In this document: one piece after another, positions 37,487 to 48,334 of the stretch
Numbering within the stretch: position 1 is the stretch's first letter
Layout: each line of letters opens with the position of its first letter
Assembly (NCBI RefSeq): GCF_000724085.1
Contig: NZ_CCDL010000001.1
Span: forward strand, 1,488,001 to 1,552,000
Length of the DNA stretch: 64,000 nt
From: Oceanobacillus manasiensis
GTDB taxonomy: Bacteria; Bacillota; Bacilli; Bacillales; Amphibacillaceae
Direction of reading: 5' to 3'
Program-made: the position numbers and the translations under genes
The notes under the pieces: model-generated
What the model was told of the DNA's origin: nothing
Databases searched by the model: none
The model's input: only the letters and a program-made list of their open reading frames with translations

Positions 37487-39343
37487 ATGACGAAAGCAAG
37501 TTGGAGTAAGGCGCTATTTGCACTTATGCTTGTTTTGTTGCTTGCGCTTGCCGCATGTAACAGTGGATCTGAGGAAGGCGGAAGCTCTGACTCAGAAGGT
37601 GGTAGTGAAGAAGGCGGTTCTGAAGAAGGTGGTTCTGAGGAAGAAGCTGAAGAAGATGATGGACTATACTCAATCGAGGATTTTAGTCCTGCAAAAACAA
37701 ATGAAGGTGAAGCAATTGAAGGTGGAGAGCTGAACTTTGGTTTAGTTAGTGATACTGCTTTCGAAGGAACGCTAAACTGGAATTTCTATTCTGGAGCACC
37801 AGATGCAGAAGTAATCGATTGGTTTGATGAGCCACTATTATATAATGATGAAAATTTCCTTTATACAAATGACGGTCCTGCTTCATATGAACCAGATGAA
37901 GAAGGAAAGGTATTTACCTTTACAATTAAAGACAATGTAAACTGGCATGATGGTGAGCCTGTAAAAGCTGAAGATTGGGCTTTCTCTTTTGAAGTAATTG
38001 GAGATCCAGAGTACACAGGAGTTCGTTATGGCTCTGATTTTACAAATATTGAAGGTATGGAAGAATATAATGCTGGAGAAGCAGACTCTATTTCAGGTAT
38101 CGAGGTCGTAGATGAAAAAACGTTAAAGATTACATTTAAAGAATCTACACCATCTCTTTTAACTGGTGGAATCTGGCCATATGCTATGCCTAAACATATC
38201 TTTGAAGATATCCCAGTAGCTGAAATGGCTGAATCAGATGAAGTACGTCAAAACCCTGTTGGAATCGGACCTTTCAAAGTAGATACTATCGTTCCAGGGG
38301 AATCTGTAACATATACGAAAAATGAAGACTACTGGCAAGGAGAAGTACAACTTGACAAAGTCACTTTAAAAGTTATCAACCCAAGCACAGTAGTTCAGGC
38401 ACTTGAAACAGGAGAAGTAGATCTAGTTGACAGTTTCCCTGTTGATCAATTCCCTGATAATGCTGAGATGTCAAATGTTGAATACCTTGGTATGATTGAT
38501 CTAGCATACACGTACATTGGATTTAAATTAGGTACTTGGGATGCTGAAGAAAAAGTAGTAGTTCCAGATGATAGCAAGAAAATGGCAGATGTTAACTTGC
38601 GTAAAGCAATGTGGCATGCTGTTGATAATAACGCAGTTGGAGAACAGTTCTATAACGGATTGCGTTGGAATGCAACGACTTTGATTCCACCATCTCATCC
38701 TGAATTCCATGATGCTGAAAATCCTGGTGTAGAATTTGATCCTGAAAAAGCAAAACAAATTCTTGACGAAGCTGGATACGAAGATACAGATGGCGATGGC
38801 ATGCGTGAAAATCCTGAAGGAGAAGAGTTAGTAATTAACTTTGCTTCTATGTCAGGTGGAGACACTGCTGAACCACTAGCTAACTACTACATTCAATCTT
38901 GGAAAAATGTTGGATTAAATGTACAGTTACTTGATGGACGTTTACAAGAGTTCAACACTTTCTATGATCGTGTAGGACAAAGTGGTGAAGATGATCCAGA
39001 AGTAGACATTTATCAGGGCGCATGGAGCGTTGGCTACGATGTAAACCCTGATGGTTTATACGGTCGTGATGCTATATTCAACTTCCCTCGTTATGCGAGT
39101 GAAGAAAATGACAGATTGTTGGAAGAAGGCGTTTCAGCTGAGTCGTTTGATGTAGCACATCGTCAAGAGGTTTACAAAGAATGGCAACAACTAATGGTTG
39201 ATGAAATTCCTGTATTCCCTACAGTATATCGTGCAGTGTTAACGCCGGTTAATAACCGCGTACAAAACTACTCTATTGCTGTAGACTGGTTTGAAAGATA
39301 TAACCTAGCAGTTACTGCTGAAGAAGCACCAACTGCTGAGTAA
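37487..39343 (+). CDS. oppA: Oligopeptide-binding lipoprotein
   Basis: 618-residue extracellular solute-binding protein (family 5) anchored by lipid. The signal peptide ends in a lipobox LAAC with Cys24. Next comes an acidic low-complexity linker (about 25-55) made of GGSEE-type repeats, then the binding domain with ALETGEVDLVDSFP and GYDVNPDGLYGRDAIF. The protein is very acidic overall, as is common in salt-tolerant bacteria. Strong AAGGGAGG site. A 154-base gap after oppC may hold an extra promoter. Substrates are probably peptides; nickel or sugars are possible in this family. Confidence 0.92.
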   Translation: MTKASWSKALFALMLVLLLALAACNSGSEEGGSSDSEGGSEEGGSEEGGSEEEAEEDDGLYSIEDFSPAKTNEGEAIEGGELNFGLVSDTAFEGTLNWNFYSGAPDAEVIDWFDEPLLYNDENFLYTNDGPASYEPDEEGKVFTFTIKDNVNWHDGEPVKAEDWAFSFEVIGDPEYTGVRYGSDFTNIEGMEEYNAGEADSISGIEVVDEKTLKITFKESTPSLLTGGIWPYAMPKHIFEDIPVAEMAESDEVRQNPVGIGPFKVDTIVPGESVTYTKNEDYWQGEVQLDKVTLKVINPSTVVQALETGEVDLVDSFPVDQFPDNAEMSNVEYLGMIDLAYTYIGFKLGTWDAEEKVVVPDDSKKMADVNLRKAMWHAVDNNAVGEQFYNGLRWNATTLIPPSHPEFHDAENPGVEFDPEKAKQILDEAGYEDTDGDGMRENPEGEELVINFASMSGGDTAEPLANYYIQSWKNVGLNVQLLDGRLQEFNTFYDRVGQSGEDDPEVDIYQGAWSVGYDVNPDGLYGRDAIFNFPRYASEENDRLLEEGVSAESFDVAHRQEVYKEWQQLMVDEIPVFPTVYRAVLTPVNNRVQNYSIAVDWFERYNLAVTAEEAPTAE

Positions 39344-39349
39344 GCAATA

Positions 39350-39381
39350 AAAAGGAGATCCTTTCGAGGGTCTTCTTTTTT
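39350..39381 (+). terminator. opp operon terminator
   Basis: AAGGAGATCC, loop, GGGTCTTCTTTTTTT right after the oppA stop. Confidence 0.85.
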
Positions 39382-39434
39382 TGCTTTATTATGCAAATAC
39401 CAAAATAAGAATCTAGCTCTAGGCATACTTTAAA

Positions 39435-39453
39435 CCCCCCCCCCGCATACAAT
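39435..39453 (+). promoter_or_regulatory. C10 homopolymer before a TACAAT box, upstream of asnB
   Basis: Ten C residues (39435-39444) sit four bases upstream of a -10-like TACAAT (39448-39453), 41 bases before the asnB start. No good -35 is visible. If this is the promoter, the tract lies in the spacer. Confidence 0.4.
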
Positions 39454-39493
39454 GGTCAGTATATATTTTTGCAACAAGAAAGGATGACGCACA

Positions 39494-41341
39494 ATGTGTG
39501 GGATTGCCGGCTATGTGGATTGGCATACATTTGTCCGCTCAGAAAAAGAAATAATCGAAAATATGACGGATACATTGTCACTTAGAGGCCCGGATGATAC
39601 GCAGTACTGGTTTCATCCCCATGCAGCTTTTGGACATAAACGCTTGGCTGTAGTGGATCTAGAAGGTGGCGTGCAGCCAATGAGCCGGAAGGTGAATGGC
39701 TACCAATTTACAATTGTTTATAATGGTGAGCTATATAATACGGATGAACTTCGGGATGACTTAATTAAAGAAGGTTTCCGTTTTACAACCACTTCGGATA
39801 CTGAAGTCTTACTCCATGCCTATATTGCTTGGCGGGAAAAGTGTGTAGATCGGTTGAATGGCATTTATGCCTTTGGAATTTGGGATGAAGAGAAAAACTA
39901 TCTCTTTATGAGTCGTGATCGCCTTGGTGTAAAGCCGCTCTTTTACTATGAAGCAGAGGGGCAATTTATTTTCGGTTCTGAATTAAAGGCTATTTTGGCA
40001 CACGATAATGTTAAGCCAGAAATAGACAGATCTGGGCTTGCTGAAATATTTGGTCTAGGACCCTCCCGAACACCAGGACATGGGCTTTTCAAAGGGTGTA
40101 AAGAATTGCGGGCAGGGCATTCATTAATCTATTCAAAAAGTGGTTTACAAAAATGGCGGTATTGGAATGTAACGAGTAAACAACATACCGATTCATTGGA
40201 AGAGACTTCTGACAAAGTACGAGAGCTGTTCGTGGATGCTGTACAGCGTCAGCTTGTCGCAGATGTACCTGTTTCTACCTTTTTATCCGGTGGTCTGGAT
40301 TCTAGTGCCATTACGGCTATCGCTGCAGATCACTTTGCAAAAGAAAAAAAGGAGAAACTTATTACATTTTCTATTGATTACGAAGGAAACGAAGATCACT
40401 TTAAGGCTAGTAAGTTTCAGCCGTCGAGTGACAAACCTTGGGTAGAAAAAATGGTAGCCTATAGTGCAACAGATCATCATGATGAAGTGATAAGCGGGGA
40501 TGAGCTCGCAGCACATCTTAAGGAGTCTGTTTATTTGCGTGACCAGCCCGGAATGGCTGATATTGATTCCTCTATGCTTTGGTTTTGTCGTAAAATTAAA
40601 GAGCATACGACGGTTGGTTTATCTGGAGAATGTGCAGACGAGATTTTCGGAGGCTATCCATGGTTTCATCATCCTCCTAGCAGTGAAGAAGCGAGCTTTC
40701 CGTGGATGCGATCCCTAGATTCCAGAGTTGATCTATTGCTCCCAGAATGGCAGGAAAAGTTGGACTTAAAATCGTATGTGGAAAACCGCTACCAGGAAAC
40801 CATCACGGAGACGCCAAGCTTAGAGGGAGAGCTACAAGAGGATGCACGTCGGAGAGAACTCTTTTACTTGAACATGCACTGGTTCATGGCACAGCTTCTT
40901 GATCGTAAGGATAGAATGAGCATGGGAGCCAGTCTAGAGGTAAGGGTACCCTTTGCAGATCATAAGCTTGTAGAATATGTATGGAATATTCCTTGGGAAA
41001 TAAAAATGGTGGGAAATCGAGAAAAAGGTATTTTTCGAAAAGCAATGGAAGGCCTATTACCTGACGAAGTGCTTTATCGTAAAAAAAGCCCGTATCCAAA
41101 AACCTTTCAACCAGAGTACACAAAGGCAGTAGTTACCTGGATGGAAGAGATATTAGAGGATGAAGATGCTCGTCTTTTTGAATTCATGGATAGAGAGAAA
41201 GTGAAAGCCATTTTGGAAAGTGAAGGCAAGGAATTTAAGGATCCCTGGTATGGTCAGCTTATGAAAGGGCCGCAACTCATTGCTCATTTATGCCAAATTG
41301 ATTATTGGCTTCGTACCTATAATGTTAAAGTAACTGATTAG
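39494..41341 (+). CDS. asnB: Asparagine synthetase (glutamine-hydrolysing)
   Basis: Makes asparagine from aspartate, ATP and glutamine. 615 residues: an N-terminal class II glutaminase with nucleophile Cys2 (MCGIAGYVDW), RLAVVDLEGG and NGELYN; a C-terminal synthetase with the pyrophosphate loop STFLSGGLDSSAI near 262. It is nearest in length to B. subtilis AsnO/YisO (about 614). Such homologs can also amidate peptidoglycan precursors in other lineages, but all features fit a normal synthetase. Start is the ATG directly encoding Met-Cys with AAAGGATGA upstream. Confidence 0.94.
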   Translation: MCGIAGYVDWHTFVRSEKEIIENMTDTLSLRGPDDTQYWFHPHAAFGHKRLAVVDLEGGVQPMSRKVNGYQFTIVYNGELYNTDELRDDLIKEGFRFTTTSDTEVLLHAYIAWREKCVDRLNGIYAFGIWDEEKNYLFMSRDRLGVKPLFYYEAEGQFIFGSELKAILAHDNVKPEIDRSGLAEIFGLGPSRTPGHGLFKGCKELRAGHSLIYSKSGLQKWRYWNVTSKQHTDSLEETSDKVRELFVDAVQRQLVADVPVSTFLSGGLDSSAITAIAADHFAKEKKEKLITFSIDYEGNEDHFKASKFQPSSDKPWVEKMVAYSATDHHDEVISGDELAAHLKESVYLRDQPGMADIDSSMLWFCRKIKEHTTVGLSGECADEIFGGYPWFHHPPSSEEASFPWMRSLDSRVDLLLPEWQEKLDLKSYVENRYQETITETPSLEGELQEDARRRELFYLNMHWFMAQLLDRKDRMSMGASLEVRVPFADHKLVEYVWNIPWEIKMVGNREKGIFRKAMEGLLPDEVLYRKKSPYPKTFQPEYTKAVVTWMEEILEDEDARLFEFMDREKVKAILESEGKEFKDPWYGQLMKGPQLIAHLCQIDYWLRTYNVKVTD

Positions 41342-41346
41342 CTTAA

Positions 41347-41374
41347 GACCTTGCGGAGACGTAAGGTTTTTTTC
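41347..41374 (+). terminator. asnB terminator
   Basis: ACCTTGCG, GAGA loop, CGTAAGGT and seven T residues after the asnB stop. Confidence 0.88.
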
Positions 41375-41472
41375 TCGTTCAAAATTCCTACAAAACAGCT
41401 CCATAAAGCAGGATTATTCTATGTTATAGCGAATAAACATACCATAGAGATAATGTATGGGGGGAGTTTAAG

Positions 41473-43857
41473 GTGGAAGCACAAAGCATAGAAGTAATCC
41501 AAGATACACGAAAGAAAAAATGGAAAAAGCGTATTCTGATAGCAGTCGGTATACTAGTCATAACCTTGCTAACCGTAGTACTTTTTGTAAACGGATACAT
41601 AAATCGTTCGCTTGCCCAGGTAGATGGAGAGATAGACCTTGCTGGTTTACAAAGTGAGGTAACAGTTATTACAGATGAACAAGGAGTTCCACATATTAGC
41701 GCAACCACGGAGCATGATTTATATATGGCTCAGGGCTATGTGCAGGCCCAGCATAGAATTTTTCAGATGGAGATGTCGCGCAGGCAAGCCTCAGGAACAT
41801 TAAGTGAAATTGTAGGTTCAGCAGCTGTGGACAATGATAAGTATTTTCGGACACTAGGATTACGAAGAGCGGCAGAGAAGTCATATGAGCTATATACAGA
41901 TGAATCAAAAGCAGTATTGCAAAGCTTTGCCGATGGTGTTAACGCCTATATTAAAGAAGCAACCGAAAACAATGGCTTACCAATAGAGTTTACGTTGATG
42001 GGGTCTAAGCCCGCAGAATGGACGCCACTTGACTCTTTGACCATCGGAAAATATATGGCATTTGACTTAGGAGGACATTGGGAAAGCCAAGCTTTTAATC
42101 AGTACCTTTTAGAAACCGTTGATGAAGAGAAAGCAATGGAGCTTTTTCCCGCCTACCCAGAGAATCGACCGACGATTATTGATACAGGGGAACTAGATAT
42201 TGCGTCAAGTTTGGAAAAAGCTGTGATACCACATGCGTTTAATGGGAGCAACAACTGGGTGGTAAGTGGGGATAAAACAGCTTCTGGCATGCCAATGCTT
42301 GCTGATGACCCACATTTAGGATTGGGAACACCTTCCATTTGGATTCAAATGCATCTTGAAGCAGAGGAGATCAATGTAAGCGGGGTGATTTTTGCTGGAG
42401 TTCCGGGTATTATTCTCGGTCACAATGAGGATATAGCATGGGGTGTCACCAACACAGGGCCAGATGTACAACAGTTATATGTCGAAAAACGGAACCCGGA
42501 AAACGACACGGCATTTCTTTACGAGGATAAATGGGAAGAGGCAACGATTATTGAGGAACCGATAAAGGTAAAGGATGGAGAAACGATTGCGTATCAAGTA
42601 ACCGAAACAAGGCATGGACCGGTTATTTCAGAATTTGCCGAGGATACAGGGAAGGGCACAGTCCTCTCACTAAGGTGGACAGCCTTAGATGCTACAACTG
42701 AACTGGAAGCAATTTTGGCGATAAACCAAGCCGCAGATTGGGAGCAGTTTGAAACAGGGTTAGAAAAATTCCTCGCTCCAGCTCAAAACTTTGTCTTTGC
42801 TGGAAAGGACGGGACCATTGCCTATAAAGCTAACGGAAATATCCCCATCTACGAAAACGGGGAGGATGCTCTGCTACCGCTAGCCGGATGGGATGCAGAA
42901 ACTGAATGGAAAGGGTTTATTCCGTTTGATGAATTGCCCCGGGTTATAAATCCAGAAAAAGGCTATATTGCCACAGCGAATAATAAAATTGCCGGTGATG
43001 ATTATCCGTACCATATAAGTAATCTATGGGCACAGCCTTATCGCTATGAGCGCATCGCAGAAGTGTTAGAAGCAGGCGAAAACCTTACGCCAGAAGACAT
43101 GATGGATTTACAAATGGATGTCCATAATCTACGAGCAAGAGAATTTGTTCCACTATTTACAGAAGCTTTGCATGACAAGGAACTCTCAGACATCGAGGTA
43201 CAAAGCCTGGAGCTATTACAAGGATGGGATTATGTGGATAATGTTGACAGTCCTGAAGCCTTGCTTTTTCATCATTGGATTAAAGAGATCGAAAACCTTT
43301 TATATAAAGATATACCAGATAATATGATGGGCATGTTTTCTGGGAAAGGACAAACAACGGATTCCCTGCTACGAACCGCTCTTAATGGAGAGAAGTCCAT
43401 TTGGGTGGAGGAAGCAGGTAGCATAGAAGGAGTACTAAGGAAATCCTTAACAAAAACAGTGGAAAAGTTACAAGAGGAATACGGGAGTTCAATAGAGGAA
43501 TGGCGTTGGGGAGACTACCATCAGGTTCAATTCGACCACCCACTTTCAGGAATTCACCCTGTCTTAGCCTTTTTCTTTAATAGCGAAAAGCCAATGGAAG
43601 TTGGAGGAAGTAGTGTGACGCCAATGGCTGCCAGCTATGAACCAGAAACAGGTATGGTCGATCACGGTGCCTCGTGGCGATTTGTTATTGATTTTAATGA
43701 CATGCAAACAGGCTATCATATTGTGGGCCCAGGGCAATCAGGTCATTTTAAAAGCGATTGGTATGATGATCAGGTGAAGGATTGGGTTAAGGGGACCTAT
43801 CATGAAACAAAGCTAGTGAACTATAAGGGAGAAGAATTAATATTAAAGCCGGAATAA
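41473..43857 (+). CDS. Penicillin acylase family protein (Ntn hydrolase)
   Basis: 794-residue exported Ntn-hydrolase of the penicillin G acylase/acyl-homoserine lactone acylase family. A basic N terminus (RKKKWKKR) and one membrane span (about 20-40) anchor or export it. The alpha part holds YVQAQHRIFQMEMSRRQASGTLSE. Self-cleavage is expected before Ser259 in NGSNNWVVSGDKT, giving a beta chain of about 536 residues. Then come GHNEDIAWGVTNTGPDVQQLY and NRRPT-like oxyanion parts. Natural substrates are unknown; quorum-signal quenching is possible. GTG 41473 follows GGGGGGAGTTTAAG. Confidence 0.92.
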   Translation: MEAQSIEVIQDTRKKKWKKRILIAVGILVITLLTVVLFVNGYINRSLAQVDGEIDLAGLQSEVTVITDEQGVPHISATTEHDLYMAQGYVQAQHRIFQMEMSRRQASGTLSEIVGSAAVDNDKYFRTLGLRRAAEKSYELYTDESKAVLQSFADGVNAYIKEATENNGLPIEFTLMGSKPAEWTPLDSLTIGKYMAFDLGGHWESQAFNQYLLETVDEEKAMELFPAYPENRPTIIDTGELDIASSLEKAVIPHAFNGSNNWVVSGDKTASGMPMLADDPHLGLGTPSIWIQMHLEAEEINVSGVIFAGVPGIILGHNEDIAWGVTNTGPDVQQLYVEKRNPENDTAFLYEDKWEEATIIEEPIKVKDGETIAYQVTETRHGPVISEFAEDTGKGTVLSLRWTALDATTELEAILAINQAADWEQFETGLEKFLAPAQNFVFAGKDGTIAYKANGNIPIYENGEDALLPLAGWDAETEWKGFIPFDELPRVINPEKGYIATANNKIAGDDYPYHISNLWAQPYRYERIAEVLEAGENLTPEDMMDLQMDVHNLRAREFVPLFTEALHDKELSDIEVQSLELLQGWDYVDNVDSPEALLFHHWIKEIENLLYKDIPDNMMGMFSGKGQTTDSLLRTALNGEKSIWVEEAGSIEGVLRKSLTKTVEKLQEEYGSSIEEWRWGDYHQVQFDHPLSGIHPVLAFFFNSEKPMEVGGSSVTPMAASYEPETGMVDHGASWRFVIDFNDMQTGYHIVGPGQSGHFKSDWYDDQVKDWVKGTYHETKLVNYKGEELILKPE

Positions 43858-43926
43858 TTCAACTTGCCAATCTATCAAAAACAAGACAAAATAAGAGATA
43901 GGTTATAAAAAGAAAGGAAGAAGTTC

Positions 43927-44208
43927 ATGAACTATTATGCAGCATTATTACCAATGAAGGATGAAGAAAAAAGCAAAATCCATCGCCCAGACCATTTAAC
44001 TTACTTGGAGGACATGGAAAAAGAGGGGAAAGTATTTGCCAAAGGTAAATTTACAGATGGTGCTGGTGGACTTGTCATTTATCAGGCTGAAAGTCTTGAA
44101 GAAGCTGAAAAGCTAGTAAAAGCAGACCCATATGTAGTAAATGGGGCAAGAGACTATGAAGTACATGAATGGACGATGATGCTTGTAGGGGACAAACCGC
44201 GTTCATAA
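43927..44208 (+). CDS. YciI family protein
   Basis: A 93-residue single-domain protein of the YciI/DGPF-like dimeric alpha-beta barrel fold: N-terminal strand YYAALLPM, conserved RPDHLTYLEDMEKEGKVFAKGKFTDGAGGLVIY, and YEVHEWTMM at the end. Members are small cytosolic proteins of uncertain function; some dehalogenate or act as muconolactone-isomerase-like enzymes. ATG has AAAGGAAGAAG upstream. Single gene following the acylase by 69 bases. Confidence 0.88.
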   Translation: MNYYAALLPMKDEEKSKIHRPDHLTYLEDMEKEGKVFAKGKFTDGAGGLVIYQAESLEEAEKLVKADPYVVNGARDYEVHEWTMMLVGDKPRS

Positions 44209-44213
44209 TTGCA

Positions 44214-44242
44214 TTGACAGTCTTCACGGCAATCGATATAAT
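44214..44242 (+). promoter_or_regulatory. queF promoter
   Basis: TTGACA (44214-44219), 17-base spacer, TATAAT (44237-44242): full-consensus sigma-A promoter placed 19 bases before the preQ1 aptamer. Confidence 0.92.
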
Positions 44243-44260
44243 ATGTCAGGTATCAATACG

Positions 44261-44349
44261 AGAGGTTCTTAGCTTAAACCCTCTATAAAAAACTAAGGAC
44301 AGATGATGCGAATCAAGCCATGTGCCTTAGCTTAGGTACATGGCTTTTT
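44261..44349 (+). promoter_or_regulatory. PreQ1-I riboswitch with terminator
   Basis: The aptamer AGAGGTTCTTAGCTTAAACC then CTCTATAAAAAACTAA (44261-44296) matches the class I preQ1 consensus: P1 AGAGG/CCTCT, the TAGCTNAACC loop and an A-rich tail forming the H-type pseudoknot. An expression platform follows: AAGCCATGTGCC, loop, GGTACATGGCTTTTT (44315-44349), an intrinsic terminator 30 bases before the queF start. Binding of preQ1 should favour termination, lowering queF and transporter expression when queuosine precursor is plentiful. Confidence 0.96.
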
Positions 44350-44378
44350 GAATGGATAAAAATAAAAGGAGGTATATC

Positions 44379-44867
44379 ATGAAAGAACAAGATCTTTCCG
44401 AACTAACACAGCTTGGAAGTCAGGGAACAACCTATGCGTTTGACTATAATCCTGACGTTCTAGAAATCTTTGAAAACAATCACCAGGACAGAGACTATTT
44501 CGTTAAATTCAATTGTCCTGAATTTACGACACTTTGTCCGATGACAGGGCAGCCAGATTTCGCTACATTGTACATAAGCTATATCCCAGATGTGAAAATG
44601 GTAGAAAGCAAGGCTTTAAAGTTGTATTTATTCAGCTTTCGTAACCATGGGGGTTTCCATGAAGATAGTATCAATGTAATTATGAATGATTTAATTAAGC
44701 TAATGGACCCAAGATACATTGAAGTATGGGGGAAATTCACTCCACGTGGAGGCATTTCGATCGACCCATATTGCAACTATGGGAAGCCTGGAACAAAGTT
44801 TGAAAAAATGGCAGAACAGCGATTAATGAACCATGATCTATATCCAGAAAAAATAGATAACCGATAA
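44379..44867 (+). CDS. queF: NADPH-dependent preQ0 reductase (7-cyano-7-deazaguanine reductase)
   Basis: Reduces the nitrile of preQ0 to preQ1 in queuosine synthesis. 162 residues, the short unimodular type. Catalytic Cys in [13 protein letters not shown], Asp downstream, and the substrate motif [10 protein letters not shown] are present. ATG 44379 is chosen because AAAAGGAGG lies six bases ahead; the open frame from 44352 overlaps the riboswitch terminator tail. Controlled by the preQ1 riboswitch upstream. The queCDE genes are not in this window. Confidence 0.97.
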   Translation: MKEQDLSELTQLGSQGTTYAFDYNPDVLEIFENNHQDRDYFVKFNCPEFTTLCPMTGQPDFATLYISYIPDVKMVESKALKLYLFSFRNHGGFHEDSINVIMNDLIKLMDPRYIEVWGKFTPRGGISIDPYCNYGKPGTKFEKMAEQRLMNHDLYPEKIDNR

Positions 44868-44911
44868 TAGAGGGTAGTTAAGTTCTTCTCATTAAAGAGG
44901 AGAGAAAAAAA

Positions 44912-45553
44912 TTGTACTTATATCTTAATGCTTTATTTGCAGGTCTTTTAATTGTATCTAATATCCTTGGGGTAAAACTTTTTGCAATCGGGGAGTTTAT
45001 CTTGCCAGCAGCGGTTATTGTATATGTCGTTACATTTATCATAACGGATGTTATTGGCGAGGTATACGGTAAACAAGCAGCAAGAAAGACAGTACAGGCT
45101 GGTTTTTTAACACAGATCCTCGTGCTCGTATTTGTCTTTATCGCAATAGAATTACCAGCAGCTCCTGTATTTACTGTTCAATCAGAATTTGAAACCATCC
45201 TCGGTGGGAGCTTCCGTGTTATGCTAGCTAGTCTATTATCCTATTTGGCGAGTCAGCATCTGGATGTTAGCTTGTTCCATCGACTAAAAAAGAAGCATGG
45301 TAATCAAAAGCTTTGGCTACGTAACAACCTCTCTACGATGACTAGTCAGCTGGTGGATACAGCCATCTTCGTCTCCATCGCATTTTGGGGAACGGTTCCT
45401 AACACGGTATTACTTGGAATGATTGCCACCCAATATGTGTTTAAACTAATCGTAGCAATCATCGATACGCCAATTGTATACTTGCTCGTAAGGCTTGCAA
45501 AGCGAAACAAAAATGAATCAAATAATAGTGAGTTACTAGTAAACCATTCCTAA
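44912..45553 (+). CDS. Queuosine precursor transporter (VUT/YhhQ family)
   Basis: 213-residue membrane protein with six predicted helices. Family features include LLIVSNILGVKLF in helix 1, FIITDVIGEVYGKQAARKTV and WLRNNLSTMTSQLVDTAIFVSIAF. YhhQ-type proteins import preQ0/preQ1. TTG start at 44912 with GAGGAGAG ahead. It lies 44 bases after queF and is probably on the same preQ1-controlled transcript, so import and reduction are governed together. Confidence 0.93.
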   Translation: MYLYLNALFAGLLIVSNILGVKLFAIGEFILPAAVIVYVVTFIITDVIGEVYGKQAARKTVQAGFLTQILVLVFVFIAIELPAAPVFTVQSEFETILGGSFRVMLASLLSYLASQHLDVSLFHRLKKKHGNQKLWLRNNLSTMTSQLVDTAIFVSIAFWGTVPNTVLLGMIATQYVFKLIVAIIDTPIVYLLVRLAKRNKNESNNSELLVNHS

Positions 45554-45569
45554 CAGGGGTGGTTTTTTT
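45542..45569 (+). terminator. Terminator of the queF-transporter operon
   Basis: AACCATTCC, loop TAACA, GGGGTGGTTTTTTT, overlapping the transporter stop codon. The interval 45570-45827 shows no gene. Confidence 0.8.
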
Positions 45570-45827
45570 CGTGGAAGCATGTGCTTGTAAGGATATTATC
45601 CTACATTTCCCGGGAAATAAATGGCGTTATTTGTAGAAGAAAAAGAGGAGTGGAATTATTCTTAAATATATCACATAAACTAATAGCGCTTGTACCTAAT
45701 ATGCGGGAAAGGGGGGGCGAATTATTAAAGTAAGGATTTTGGCATGAGTAGATGTTCTTTACGGTTCAAAGGTATCAAGCTAGAAGGTAGGCAATCTAAT
45801 AATCTAGGAATAATTTATTAAAAATCG

Positions 45828-45856
45828 TTGACAACGCTTTCAGTGTCCTGTAAGAT
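45828..45856 (+). promoter_or_regulatory. glpF promoter with overlapping cre site
   Basis: TTGACA (45828-45833), 17 bases, TAAGAT (45851-45856). The sequence TGACAACGCTTTCA (45829-45842) matches the catabolite response element TGAAANCGNTTTCA at all but one or two positions and overlaps the -35, so CcpA binding should repress glycerol uptake when better sugars are present. Confidence 0.88.
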
Positions 45857-45890
45857 GAAAGCACAAGTTAATTATGTGGCGGAGATATGG

Positions 45891-45955
45891 AGACCCACAC
45901 TTTAATAGATATTCCTTACCAGGAGTATGTCTATTAAAGTGTGGGTCTTTTTGTG
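45891..45955 (+). terminator. Leader terminator/antiterminator of glpF (GlpP-type)
   Basis: A long stem, AGACCCACACTTTAATAGA pairing with TCTATTAAAGTGTGGGTCT, followed by TTTTTG, sits in the 5' leader about 45 bases before glpF. In B. subtilis the glp operons have such a leader hairpin relieved by the GlpP antiterminator with glycerol-3-phosphate; the same mechanism is inferred. Confidence 0.85.
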
Positions 45956-45997
45956 CCTAGTTAACTAACATCAAAGAAGATAAAGGGGTGTTTTCAC

Positions 45998-46828
45998 ATG
46001 TCCGAGTTTTTAGCAGAACTTATCGGTACGATGATTTTGATTATTTTTGGTGGCGGTGTAGTAGGTGGCGTCGTCTTGAAGAAAACGAAAGCAGAGGGTG
46101 CTGGTTGGGTAGTCATAACGATTGGCTGGGGACTTGCCGTTGCTTTAGGCGTATATGCCGTTGGAAACTTCTCTGGAGCTCATTTAAATCCTGCCGTAAC
46201 ATTAGGGTTTGCATCCATTGGTGAATTCCCGTGGGCAGACGTACCATTATACATTGCAGCACAGTTAATAGGTGCTATGATTGGTGCCGCCATTGTATTC
46301 TTTAACTATTTGCCACATTGGAAAGAAACAGAAGATCAAGGTGCGAAATTGGGAGTGTTTGCTACAGATCCAGCAATTCGTAGCCCTTTCTCCAATCTAA
46401 TCAGTGAGATGGTTGGAACATTTGCTTTAGTAATGGGACTTTTATTCATTGGTGCAAACGAATTCACAGAAGGTTTGAATCCAATTATTGTTGGGGCCCT
46501 GATTATTGCGATCGGGATGTCACTTGGTGGAGCGACAGGCTATGCGATTAACCCTGCAAGGGATTTAGGTCCGCGTATCGCACATGCGCTTCTTCCAATA
46601 CCAGGAAAAGGCGGTTCTGACTGGGGGTATTCTTGGGTTCCTGTTTTAGGACCAATTCTTGGAGGTATCTACGGAGCAGTATTCTATAATGCTATGTTTT
46701 TAGGAAACTTCAACGCTCTTTTCTGGATAATGAGTGCATTAGTAGCAGTACTATTCATTGGTGCAGCAAATGCTGAATTGAAAAAAGGAAAAAGCACAGC
46801 AAACAAAGTAGAACAGAAAATTTCTTAA
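45998..46828 (+). CDS. glpF: Glycerol uptake facilitator
   Basis: Aquaglyceroporin, 276 residues, six helices and two half-helices bearing the NPA boxes (SGAHLNPAVT near 67 and INPARDLGPR near 188). The Asp following the second NPAR is typical of glycerol-conducting members. ATG 45998 follows AAAGGGGTG. It is first gene of the glpF-glpK transcript behind the cre/leader control and lets glycerol diffuse in for trapping by GlpK. Confidence 0.97.
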   Translation: MSEFLAELIGTMILIIFGGGVVGGVVLKKTKAEGAGWVVITIGWGLAVALGVYAVGNFSGAHLNPAVTLGFASIGEFPWADVPLYIAAQLIGAMIGAAIVFFNYLPHWKETEDQGAKLGVFATDPAIRSPFSNLISEMVGTFALVMGLLFIGANEFTEGLNPIIVGALIIAIGMSLGGATGYAINPARDLGPRIAHALLPIPGKGGSDWGYSWVPVLGPILGGIYGAVFYNAMFLGNFNALFWIMSALVAVLFIGAANAELKKGKSTANKVEQKIS

Positions 46829-48334
<1,506 letters not shown>

